Positions 24,501 to 33,720 of a stretch of DNA of 64,000 nucleotides are shown here, in pieces. The position numbers and the translations under genes are program-made. This stretch comes from Chara braunii (lineage: Eukaryota > Streptophyta > Charophyceae > Charales > Characeae). The stretch lies in assembly GCA_003427395.1 (NCBI GenBank), contig BFEA01000066.1, positions 3,467,907-3,531,906 of the forward strand, written 5' to 3'. Within the stretch, counting starts at the first letter, position 1; the number at the start of each line of letters is the position of its first letter. The notes below the pieces were generated by a model that worked only from the letters and a program-made list of their open reading frames with translations, did no database searches and had not been told where the DNA came from.

Positions 24501-25255
24501 TCAAAATACCCGAAAATCATGAAGTGTCCCGAAGTGATGAACGTCTTGAAGACCATGAACGCAACCCTTATGACAATTGTCGGGTAACTTGAACAGATGG
24601 TCATAAAGCTTGCTTTCGTGGACTTCGGAACGTTCATTACTTCGGGATGCTTCATGATTTTCAGGTGGCTTGAACAGATGGTCATAAGGGTTGCTTTCAT
24701 GATCTTCGGAACGTTCATCACTTCGGGATGCTTCATGATTTTCGGGGAGCTAGAATCGATGGTCAAAAGGGTTGGACTTCGGAATGTTCATTACTTCGGG
24801 TTGCTTCATGATTTTCGGGTAGCTGGAACAGATGGCCATGAGTATTGCTGTCATGGTCTTCAGGACGTTCATCACTTCGGGATGCTTCATGATTTTCGGG
24901 TAGCTTGAACAGATTGTTTGCATGGTCTTCGGAACGTTCATCACTTCGGGATGCTTCATGATTTTCGGGTAGCTTCGGGATGCCATAAGGGTTGCTACCT
25001 GAAAATCATGAAGCATCTCGAAATGATGAACGTCCCGAAGACCATGAAAGCAACCCTTATGGCAATTTTTTCAAAATACCCAAAAATTATGAAGCTTCGC
25101 AAAGTGATGAACGTCTCGAAGACCATAAAAGGAACTTTTATGATCATTTGTTCAAATACCCGAAAACCATGAAGCATCCCGAAGTGATGAACGTCCCGAA
25201 GACCATGAAAGCAACTTTTGTAGCTACTTCGGGATGCTTCAGGTTTCGGGTAGCT
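21560..25255. repeat. 81-bp tandem repeat array with internal inversions
   Basis: About 45 copies of an 81-bp unit. On the plus strand it reads CTTCGGGACGTTCATCA, CTTCGGGATGCTTCATGA, TTTTCGGGTAGCTTGAACAG, then ATGGTCATAAGGGTTGC. Because 81 is divisible by 3, the minus strand stays open over long stretches in two frames (one ORF of 474 codons, 23022-24446), giving repeats such as MKHPEVMNVPKTMKATL or ENHEASRSDERPEDHES. Copies differ without obvious sparing of codons, so I call it a satellite. Inverted segments at about 22868-23010, 24427-24570 and 25000-25215 start at the same junction (GCTTCGGGATGCCATAAGGG), so the inversion was copied as part of a higher-order unit. Confidence 0.9.
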
Positions 25256-25259
25256 TAAT

Positions 25260-25585
25260 ACACAAGTGTTTCAAGATCGTGTTTAATATAAAAAGTTGAA
25301 AACTCAGTTTACTATGTGGTTTCACCATGAACAAACTAACCCTCCTCTCGATTTTGTGATAGCGAAACTATTTTCAGGATGCACAAACCAACATCATTTT
25401 TCCCACTTCAGAGTTTTCATATGCGAATTTTCAGTTGTGCGATAACCGCTTGTGGGGGATTATGACTCTGCTCGTTATAGAATTAAGGGAATTTAACAGT
25501 TTATCTGATTCAGCCTTACGCAACCCTCCATGACCTCTCATCAGTCTAAGCCAATGTTTCTCTCTTAAGGGTACATAGCGTCGAC
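25260..25585. other. Spacer between satellite array and module ORFs
   Basis: AT-rich and without a recognised feature. It probably belongs to the internal region of E1. Confidence 0.4.
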
Positions 25586-26014
25586 TCATCTGACTATTTG
25601 GTCTCGTTTTACTTTCAAAGCAAACTCAATCACTGCAGACCAATTATCTCTTGACAAATTTATATTGGGTAAGGGAGGAGCTGAAAATCCCTCAAAGACA
25701 GTAAATCGAGTAGATCCAGTGAAGTCTTTATTTTCCCTCTCAAATCTCTCTTTCTCTTTCAGTATCACTTCTTCAGCAAATCCCCAACATCTCTCATACA
25801 CCGCTTCTGTACTTCTCTCCTTTGGGACATAAATTCTCACGTCATAAACGTCCAAGTTCGTGAAATAGAATGTCAGTATATATAATTTTTCCTGCTCCCA
25901 TCCGCTCTCGACCATCTCATATCTGACAACCTCATATGGAAACACCTCTTTCTTACTTAGAGTGTTCAGGGACTTTAGGAGACACTCAACTTTCTCTTCA
26001 CTTGAGCCTGCCAA
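25586..26014 (-). CDS. FPY-YDxRxYV-DGxNW module protein (E1, second module)
   Basis: An open frame of 142 codons; the open part begins at TTG, and comparison with E2 suggests a frameshift just upstream, so the true start is unknown. Recognisable boxes are FPYEVVRYE, LYILTFYF, YDVRIYVPKER, a Lys/Glu-rich helix (VILKEKERFERE), FTVFEGF, PPLPN and RDNWSAVIEFAL. A close relative in E2 at 40330-40797 shares VFPYKIVKYE, ESGWEQE and YDVRIYVPKERS. I do not recognise the family. It lies between the E1 primer-binding site and the 81-bp array, 40 bp after another module. No signal peptide or membrane segment is evident. Confidence 0.6.
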   Translation of the reverse strand: MAGSSEEKVECLLKSLNTLSKKEVFPYEVVRYEMVESGWEQEKLYILTFYFTNLDVYDVRIYVPKERSTEAVYERCWGFAEEVILKEKERFERENKDFTGSTRFTVFEGFSAPPLPNINLSRDNWSAVIEFALKVKRDQIVR

Positions 26015-26055
26015 ATTTCAGCCTTCTCTGTCTGATTTCCTCTGCTGAATTCTCG

Positions 26056-26469
26056 TTAGTTCTCATGACCACCGGTTTTTTTCTCCCACGTCAGCACCAT
26101 GCTGATAATTGACAACCAGTTAGTCCCATCACAATAGTTGTTAGGTATAGGAGGGATTGGAACAGTCTCATACATTACTAACATCACACCCCATTCCACT
26201 TTCTTCTTTAGCTTGATCAAATCTGTCTTTTCATCATAGACAAATGGGGTCACAATCTCCCATAGCCAATTAAAGTTCTCACCATCGTTGTTGCCTCCTT
26301 CTTTGACGCATGAGCGAATATCATAGATATGTCCCTCCAAGAAGTGAGTCAGCACTACGCAGTTGGTTGAGCCACGGGAGTGATAGCGCCAACAACCCTC
26401 ATATCGATAAGGAAATATCCCATTGGAGGTGAGTTTGGATAACTCTTACAGTGCATTGTCGACCATCAT
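26056..26469 (-). pseudogene. FPY-YDxRxYV-DGxNW module protein (E1, first module)
   Basis: 138 codons from ATG at 26469, with one in-frame TAA at codon 8. After the stop come GIFPYRYEGCWRYHS, VVLTHFLEGHIYDI, NFNWLWEIVTPFVYDEK, PIPPIPN and DGTNWLSIISMVL. The counterpart in E2 (39905-40297) is clear: GVFPYQYEHRWAYHS, FLEGDIYDIHLYV, IYDEKTDLIK. The start is chosen because E2 begins at the matching ATG and has no stop at codon 8 (LKEFSK). It is the first ORF after the E1 primer-binding site. Family unknown. Confidence 0.6.
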
Positions 26470-26763
26470 TTGTCTTGATCTGATTCGCTCTTTTTTCTTT
26501 CTATTCATTCAGTGTATTGTTGGGCAATAGAGCATATCTGATATCAACTCGATTCTCTCCAGCAATTAATATCAGTCTCCCTTTTTTGGCTCAGTTTGGT
26601 ACCTAACACAAGAAGAGATAAAGCTCGGTTAACAACTAGGTTTTCTGAAGAGAGTAAAAACTCAAGGAAAAGTTGCAAAATGAGTCTGAAAAAATCAGAG
26701 TTTGTCAATAGTTCCCAAGGTGTAATCAAAGCTCAAAGCTGCTTGCTGACCCAGGCTCGTTCC
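26470..26763. other. E1 leader between primer-binding site and first module
   Basis: Non-coding as far as I can see. It corresponds to the 39602-39904 leader of E2. Confidence 0.5.
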
Positions 26764-26801
26764 GGACACGAAAATTTTTCATGTCCCCGGCAACGACGTT
26801 A
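26764..26801 (-). promoter_or_regulatory. E1 primer-binding site (tRNA-Asp) and leader hairpin
   Basis: Plus-strand CCCCGGCAACGACGTTA (26785-26801) matches 14 of 17 bases at the 3' end of plant tRNA-Asp (CCCCGGCAACGGCGCCA). It lies 4 bases from the LTR end (26806), as expected for reverse-transcription priming of a minus-strand element. Directly downstream is the hairpin GGACA.GAAAATTTTTC.TGTCC (26764-26786). Confidence 0.75.
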
Positions 26802-26810
26802 TTTTTGTCG

Positions 26811-27290
26811 CACTTTTTTTAGTCGGGCCACTTCGGGCGACCAGAAAGCCAACAGGCTGTCACGCAGGGTTTTGTATGTGATTGCAATAAATAAAATAAA
26901 TTAAATAAAGCAAATCTCTTCCTGTTGTGTGCATCCGCCTTCGAGCGGGACCCTTCAATTATGGTCTTCGTCGGTCCCCGGTCTTAGGAATCTTTTATTC
27001 TGATTCGGAACAACAGAGAATCATACAAATAATAATCATAAAATTGTGGAGTGCTACACATGCATCAATTATGTCAATCTGATTTTGAGAACTGTGATAG
27101 AATCATCCACGGAAGCAATTACGAAGCAAGAACAATGCAAGAAGCAAGACCGACTGTCTCGAGCAATAACAAAGTCAAATGAATGAGGAAATAATGAGAA
27201 CTCATAATAGTATCAGAAAGTACATATGTAAGAGAGCATGACCAACATCAATCAAGTTCTCACTTATCCCTCTAAACTTCACACTCAATT
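26811..27290. other. 3' end of E1 LTR, non-coding
   Basis: Contains GGCTGTCACGCAGGG near 26858 and GTTCCGAATC-type sequence near 27000. Both are conserved in the E2 LTR end (39350-39550, inverted), and the first also in the E3 LTRs (42206, 60263). Confidence 0.5.
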
Positions 27291-27292
27291 TA

Positions 27293-27946
27293 TCATTTTG
27301 TTGTCTGTCGTTTGGGTTTTTTGCCATGCCTCCGTACTCTTTGAGGTTACGGCCTCTGAATGTAAAGCCACCTGAAGCCTGCTAGTTCCGAACTCTTTCA
27401 TCCAAGTCCCATGATACGGAAGTCAAGCATGGCACAAAACTCCTCCCATAGAGTGGGGAGATATGGCTGAGAGAAAATGCCCCTCCTGAGATGTGGAAAC
27501 TCGGAGGGCTCAGTCACTGCCTCGTAGTCGATCACTGCAGGCGATATATATCTCTTGGCCAATTCCACCAGTCCACCTCAATGAGAGTCGTCAGTGAGGG
27601 TGAAGGGTACCGAAGGCTTAGGATAATCGACGAAAAGTTTAAGACCAAAGTTATAGACTAGCTTTACGCCCCCCTGGAGTCTCCCAGCCTTCCATTGCGC
27701 GAACCTAGCTGCTGCAATCCACACTGCATCAAAATGAGGGTGCGTCTCTTTCCCTTTCTTTAGAAAAATCCGTAGGTCTTTGACTGTACCTTCAACAAAC
27801 TCTGTGAGGATGACGAAGATAGACAGATCCTCGCGCTTGAACCCATCGACCTTGACATACTTGTAAGGGAAACTCTCCTTAGTAACTATTAGATTCAGGT
27901 TGTCAAGGACCGACGAGTCAACTGAAATGGGGATGATTTCGCTCAT
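27293..27946 (-). pseudogene. LTR-encoded ORF B of E1 (module plus tail)
   Basis: 218 codons from ATG (MSEIIPISVDSS) to TGA, interrupted by TGA at 27578, TGA near 27400 and TAA near 27346. Boxes: SFPYKYVKVDGFKREDLSIF, VILTEF, KDLRIFLKKGKE, SVPFTLTDDSH, then a tail LAKRYISPAVIDYEAVT, LRRGIFSQPYLP, RWLYIQRP. The E2 LTR carries the same ORF at 38419-39075 with the same length (219 codons). The first stop replaces the Trp of the DGxNW box (TGA here, TAG in E2), each one G-to-A step from TGG. The ORF sits ~490 bp from the LTR end in both elements. Function unknown. Confidence 0.65.
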
Positions 27947-27994
27947 GTATCTTGAGAAAATGGGTTGTTGATTGAGAACTGAGCACACCGAGTC

Positions 27995-28205
27995 TATACT
28001 AAGTTCACTAAGTCTGTACTGAGTTTACTGAGTCTGTACTGAGTTCACTAAGTCTGTACTGAGTTTTATTGAGTCTGTACTGAGTTCACTGAGTCTGCAC
28101 TGAGTTTACTGAGTCTGTACTGAGTTCACTGAGTCTGCACTGAGTTTACTGAGTCTGCACTGAGTTTGCTGAGTCTGTACTGAGTTCATTGAGTCTGGGT
28201 CTATC
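27995..28205. repeat. Minisatellite, ~20-bp unit
   Basis: About ten units close to GAGTCTGTACTGAGTTCACT, alternating TTCACT and TTTACT endings. It lies in the E1 LTR just upstream of ORF B. Confidence 0.85.
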
Positions 28206-28354
28206 TGCCGAGTCTAAACCCAAATATTGCAGAGCCTGAAAATTGAGTTTTGCGGTTGATTACGCCGGGTATTAATCCTAATTTTTGTGATAATCTGAGC
28301 TCACTGAGTCTATTTGTCAGTCTGTCAGATTCCCGCTTGAGTCTGTGGAGAGTT

Positions 28355-28490
28355 ATCCAAGTCTGGCTTCCAGTTGTCTGAGTCTAGTTTCCAGTTGTCT
28401 GAGTCTGGTTTCCAGTTGTTTGAGTCTTGTTTCCAACTGTCTGAATCTGGTTTCCAGCTGTCTGAGTTTGGTTTCCAGTTGTCTGAGTAC
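28355..28490. repeat. Minisatellite, 21-bp unit
   Basis: Six units close to GTCTGGTTTCCAGTTGTCTGA in tandem, with scattered substitutions. Confidence 0.85.
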
Positions 28491-31280
28491 TGACTAGACA
28501 CTTGTTAAATGTTGATCGGATTACAGATCACCAAATGCTGGCCTTTTAGCACCCAAAGGTTCGAGAAAACGGCAGATCTCGGCGTGAATAATAATGTTCG
28601 AGCCCTGACTGATCTTTTACTGAAAATTTGGAGTAACTCGACAATTAGGTATTGAATTATACTTGACGTTTGACTGATGTTTAAACGCTTGATGAATGCT
28701 CGGACTCTTGAGTACTGGTTGAATGTTTAATCGAACAATGCATGAGTACTAGTTGGATGCTTTGTTGAATGACCAGTTCTCAAAGTCGCTATGTGCACCA
28801 CCCTCACTGATCCACCCTTTGCTGCGTTTGGCACGGTACTGTCGACAACCTTTTCTCTCCTTACCCTTATTGTTGGACGCTAAGGACCTCTCGTGCCCGG
28901 TCCACCGGTTCTACAGACGAGATGGTGCTGTGCAATCGCCCGTCCAACTCGTAAAGGTAGACAGTGTATGCCACAAACTTCTGATCTTTCACTATTTCTA
29001 GTACTCTTCTTCTCATCGACCCCAAGATGTACGAAATCCCTTCAACTGCTTTCTCCTCCTAGCCGTCCCTTTTGTCCAGGCGGAGGGCGTAGGTCATTTC
29101 CACCCAATCTGTGTTTTCCATGATTATCCCGCCCCCTTCATAATCCTGATTTGGGCCTGCAGAGACAAGATGGGAAGCGGAGGACCGCTAATGTTTCTCA
29201 CGAAATTTCGTCGTGCTGTTTTCACTTGACCGCGACACTGACCCTCAGTCACGCACAAAATAGACCCTAATGTAACCAGTCAAAAATATAGGGATCCGAC
29301 GGATGACTGTGGGACAACGGATCTGTTGTAGTTGCCAGGAATAAAGCTTGTTGTTTTGAAACTCGAATAAATTCGTCAAAGGGGAAAACGGTTTTTCTGT
29401 ACCCCTAAACAAAGTAACGGAAGAGGAGGCTTCTTGCTAATTATAGGCTTTGACTGCTGTATCGCGCAGGGTCTATAGGTGTTGATACTCAGGTAAGAAC
29501 CCGTCTGATCAGAACGTTAGCTCAAAAGCAGAGGCTCCGGGCTCAATACTAGACCCTAAGTATAGCCCCCACCTATTTCAAGACAGACCATACTCATTGT
29601 GCCACTCTAACTAAAACTCTGACATAGCTTGTGCGCAGAGCCTAGGTCTTTCACCTGGAGACCTTGACTCCTAGCATTTAACCAGTCTGCACTCAAGTTT
29701 AGTGAAGACAGATAGGAACAAGGTCTCTGAGAAAATTGCCCTAGTACTCTCGTAGCTATTAGTCACATAGAGATCAACTGAGGGCAAGAGTCTCTTGAAA
29801 ACGGGAAGGAGGGGTGCGCTCAGTGCACTCTCACAACATAATTAAGACCCTGTTGGCTATAATGGGGGACTCATGTTACTTTTCTTTGAGTTGGAGCTTG
29901 CCCAACCCGAATTAAAATAGGCAATTTAGTCACCATCAAGCAAAAATTTAGCAAGGACATAAGAGATTTTTCTCAGTATTGCTTTTCTCTTTCCCATCCA
30001 TTCAAAGGTCAAGACCATAAAACATAGCCAATGGAAATCGCCCCTGTATTTCCTCCAACATACAAGCCCACTCAGTGAGCCCAGAAGTAGACCTGCATAC
30101 TCGAACAGCTACTGACTTGCAACCATAAAACTCGCAAAAACATTCAATTGCGCATTCGTTTATTCACGCGGGCACTTGTAAGCTTACATAGTCATGCACT
30201 CAATTTATCTCAGGTCACAAACGAACTCGTACGACTATAAGCGAGCGCTCGATCGAACGAGCACATGTAAATCAACGCGTTCACACGCTCGTACAGTCAC
30301 ACGGCAAAGAAAAAGGAAAGGTCAAAATCCTAATTGTATTTGCGGTCTTCGTCTTCACAGGGCTTAAGCACACAATTAGAAGGTTGCAAAACTCTTTGGC
30401 CTTGCCAAGTAATCGAGTCAGCCACTTAATACAAGTAGAAAATCCGATAGGCAATTGTGAAGTCATGCCAATACCAGGAATACCCAACTCCCTCAACCTT
30501 ACTAATCACTAAAAACTGGTTGCCCGTACATTGGGTTTTCCCCGAAACCCGTACGTTTTGGATCTGTTATGTGTTGAGGCTACTCCCCTGTTCACCCGTT
30601 TACGCAGTCTACGGAGGGTCTGACCCTTGTCATGACGCAGCCGGATCAGCCAGCACCGATCAATCAGACTAATTAACCTTATAAAGAGAGAAACTGAATT
30701 AACGGAAACAAAAAGGGAATTATTCANGANANCCAANATCTTNTCTGGAGATTCGGNCAAAACGATTAAAGAGGAGAGCTTNGATGACCCTTGAATAGTA
30801 ATGTATGTAATCTTCTTAGTAGGCAGTTAAAGGCAGGAGCCCCCATTCTTATTTCACGCGTCTTCGTAACTCAGGCATCTATCTTAGCATAAAATCCAAT
30901 GTTCGTCCTCTCGTGCACGCCTTGCTCAGACATAGATTGCTTTTGCCGGGACACGTTGGTGTAAGTGGTGAGTTTTCACCCGCAGACCCCTCCGACTCAT
31001 CCCGCTCACCAAGTTTCTTGCACACGCACCTCTCTGCTCAAACCTTTTTTGTACACTTCTCACGGCTTACTCAGTAGCTAGCTCATGTCCGTGCAGTTCA
31101 TGTATGTACCAATCAGAGTACATGTGTTGAGTCTTCCTCGTCTGTTTGTACAGAGCATGGCGGCAGTCAGTAAGGATAAGCATGAGAGAGTTCGTTCTGC
31201 GGCATCATGGGGAAGTTGTCCGTAGAAGACTTACTGATCCTCTCTAATCTCCTGTAGTCCTGCGCATTCTCTGACAACTC
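28491..31280. other. Middle of E1 LTR, no gene seen
   Basis: Only short frames without counterparts in E2. It has a cluster of ambiguous bases at 30727-30782. I could not align this part convincingly to the E2 LTR. Confidence 0.4.
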
Positions 31281-32159
31281 TTAAGCCATCAGCACCCTCT
31301 CCCTATGGTCTGTAATGCCTTGACTCAAGAAAGACGTGCGGCGTCCACAACAGTGTACAGCTGGCAGGGTGTGCTCATGCGTCATTTCCTCTCCACTGGC
31401 TAGCACGTGTGTCCCCTCTTTAGCCTCCTGCACTTGGGAATCAAAGTTGATGTGAGCACCCTGAGAGTTTCGCCTTTCTTGCGCACCCACCTTTCCACAC
31501 ATCGTGCCCTTCTCTCTCTCTCTCTCTCTTCTGCCGACCGTAGTAGGCTCACACACTACACGAGCGCATAGACAATAATTGACGTCAACCGCATTGCATT
31601 TTTCTCTACGTGTCGCTCCCCCGCCTTGACTCTCTTTGACCTTCTCTCCCCTTACTGCCCTGAACAGTCCACGTGTCGCCCCCGTACACCTCCGCTGAGC
31701 CGAACTGACCTCAGGGCTATCCTTTACGGACTCCGCTGGCGGGTGCTCTCTTCTCCATTGTTCCAGCCCATGCCAAGATTGAGTCTGCTCATCGCTCGCT
31801 TCGGACTCAGCCTCTAAGTCCCGGTCCAGCTCCTGCTGCTCTCGCTCAGTAGTACTCATGGTAGTCTCTTCCTCGTGGTAAGTGACCTTGACCTTCAGGG
31901 CCGCGGTCACTCTATCCCTTCTACACCTCCGCTCGGCTCGATCCTGAGCCTCAGTAACCGCGCCTTGGACTTTCTTGTACTCCCACATTTCTCGCTCCTT
32001 CCCACCGTAGACGTTGATCTTCAATTTAGCCGCCCCGTCACTTTTGATGTAACTCAGACAGGCATCCACCATAGCCCCCTCTTCGCGCATAGGCTCCCAG
32101 CTCCAGTAGAACCTCAGGTGGTCTGGCCTATAGCCAAAAAGGTCATTGCTTCGCACCAT
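31281..32159 (-). CDS. LTR-encoded ORF A of E1
   Basis: An uninterrupted 292-codon frame starting at ATG 179 bases after the TATA box, so it would be the first ORF of the transcript. The N-terminal third is shared with E2 (33239-33720): RSNDLFGYRPDHLRFYWSWE, CLSYIKSDG, KLKINVYGGK and VQGAVTEAQDRAERRC. The rest is Glu/Arg/Ser-rich and less certain; its C-terminal part may be open by chance. No known domain is recognised. Similarity of the encoded peptides in two diverged LTRs favours past coding. The alternative is a conserved transcribed leader. Confidence 0.5.
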   Translation of the reverse strand: MVRSNDLFGYRPDHLRFYWSWEPMREEGAMVDACLSYIKSDGAAKLKINVYGGKEREMWEYKKVQGAVTEAQDRAERRCRRDRVTAALKVKVTYHEEETTMSTTEREQQELDRDLEAESEASDEQTQSWHGLEQWRREHPPAESVKDSPEVSSAQRRCTGATRGLFRAVRGEKVKESQGGGATRREKCNAVDVNYCLCARVVCEPTTVGRREREREKGTMCGKVGAQERRNSQGAHINFDSQVQEAKEGTHVLASGEEMTHEHTLPAVHCCGRRTSFLSQGITDHRERVLMA

Positions 32160-32333
32160 AGCTAGGCTTCGTTCGATAGACTGCGTAGTACCAGGCCGTC
32201 AACTTAGAATAGCATGCCACTCTCTACCGGAGCACTCAGTACAGATGGGGTACTACCAAGCAGCTGGCCGCTAACAGCGTGTGTCTTGCCCACAAAGATA
32301 GCCCAATATCCAATGACTTATCCCCTCTCTCTC

Positions 32334-32339
32334 TTTATA
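32334..32339 (-). promoter_or_regulatory. E1 LTR TATA box
   Basis: Minus strand CCTATAAAGAGAGAG. The E2 (33062) and E3 (47906) LTRs have CTATAAAAGAGA at comparable distances from their LTR ends. Confidence 0.6.
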
Positions 32340-32340
32340 G

Positions 32341-33060
32341 GATAGCTACCCACCGGGATCCGAAAGATCGGGTAGACCCTGAATAAAATAAAATAATTTT
32401 CAGGGCTGGCCAAAACAAAGAACTCCAAGACCCCAACAAACACCAAACTTGGCACACACAGACCTTAACCAAAAATACAACGGAGCAAAAATAACAAAAA
32501 ACAAAATCTGAAAAAATGATCTCCAATGCACTTTTGAGGGTTGGGGGTGTTACCTTGGGGCTGAATAGTCGGGGTCCCTGTTAACCTTTGGTGTCTAGAC
32601 TGGCCCGACCCTTCGTTTAATACCTCGTGTCTGACCTGTTTGGTTGAGCATCGCGCAGTGCGACCCCAAAAGAGGGGTAACCCTCGGCCGCTTCGTTAGG
32701 AAGCCTATCACCCCCCCCGGTGGAAGGTCATAAGCCCCCTCCTTACCATCGGATACGGGTACCCATTAGTGGTAGCCCGTAAGTGCCCTATGAAGGAAGT
32801 GAAGTGTCGGGCGATATTCTGTTATAGGAGTGCCGCCCCAGCAAATATGTCACTCGGAAACGAAGGGGCTGCGATGAACGACAGAGAGTTCTGCTCATAA
32901 TGTGACCTTTGGGGTGTGGTCCTTTATCTTCTTTCTTCCTTTAAATTTTATTTTATCTTTGACTCATTTTTCTAAGATCTAATTATTAATGTTTGGAATT
33001 TAAATGTTGGCCGAATTAAATCCCTCATTCAGAACACGGGGATCGCGGTAGGTAGAGGTC
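32341..33060. other. 720-bp spacer between divergent E1 and E2 promoters
   Basis: No gene. Presumably U3 sequence of one or both elements. GACACTTTTGAGG.. and GTGTTACC near 32530-32555 resemble one end of the small element at 45991-46329, but I cannot delimit a copy. Confidence 0.45.
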
Positions 33061-33061
33061 C

Positions 33062-33068
33062 TATAAAA
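33062..33068 (+). promoter_or_regulatory. E2 LTR TATA box
   Basis: CCTATAAAAGAGAAGGGAG, matching the boxes of E1 and E3. ORF A follows 177 bases downstream. Confidence 0.65.
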
Positions 33069-33238
33069 GAGAAGGGAGTTGTGTTATTGGCTATTCGGGT
33101 ACAGGCAGTCCCATTGCGCTGAGTACGGGTGAGTCCAAGAAGGGGGGACCGGGCGGCAGAGTGAGCGTGTGATTTCGCCAGCGTGCGCATGTGCCGTGTA
33201 TTCAGTTCTGGCTATTCTGGAGCCGATAGCCTAACACT

Positions 33239-33720
33239 GTGCACGGTCTTTTCAATAGAGGAGCGGCTCTGGCGCGTAGTAATGGCCTTTTTAGCTATAG
33301 GCCAGGTCATTTGAGGTTCCACTGGAGCTGGGAGTCTATGCACGAAGAGGGGGCTATAGTGGACACCTGCCTAAGCTACAGTAAAAGTGACGGGCTGGCA
33401 AGACTAAAGATAAACGTCTACGGAGGGAAAGCACAAGAGATGAAGGAGGATGGAAAAGTGCAGGGAGTGGTCATCGAGGCTCGTAAAAGAGTTGAACGGA
33501 GGTGTTGGCGAGATGGGGTAACTCGTTACTGTTACTTACTATGAAGAAGAGACCTCCACAAGTTCTACCGAACAAGAACAATAAGAGCTAGATCGGGACT
33601 CAGAGGGAGAGTTCGAGGAAAGTGACGCTCAGACTCAGTCCTGGCACGCTGGAGCAGTGGAGAACGGAGCATCCATCGTCCGAGTCGGTAGAGGACGGGC
33701 CCGAGGCTAGTTCTGGCCAT
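33239..33720 (+). pseudogene. LTR-encoded ORF A of E2, decayed
   Basis: Begins in frame with RGAALARSNGLFSYRP, HLRFHWSWESMHEEGA, CLSYSKSDG, KINVYGGKAQEMKE, VIEARKRVERRCW, then breaks at a frameshift and stop near 33542. Downstream fragments still resemble E1 ORF A (for example QTQSWH against the sequence near 33640). The E1 start ATG corresponds to CTG here. Confidence 0.55.

Larger units (their letters stand above)
26806..32340 (-). mobile_element. E1 long terminal repeat (5' LTR, promoter to 3' end)
   Basis: The LTR ends CGACA (plus strand TGTCG at 26806), four bases from the primer-binding site. The TATA box is at 32334-32339, so the transcribed part of the LTR is ~5.5 kb. The upstream (U3) boundary is not resolved. 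It contains two ORFs, each with a counterpart in the E2 LTR (31281-32159 and 27293-27946), and two minisatellites. Confidence 0.65.

Noticed and set aside
26855-26880. tRNA-Asp gene (TGTCACGCAGGG near the primer site)
   Set aside because: The phrase resembles the tRNA-Asp anticodon arm and recurs near 42206 and 60263, but it lies on the wrong side of the acceptor-like sequence and no cloverleaf can be drawn.
32345-32560. Second copy of the small element at 45991-46329
   Set aside because: There is some similarity (CACCAAACTTGGCACACA, GGTGTTACC), but I could not find matching ends or a target duplication.
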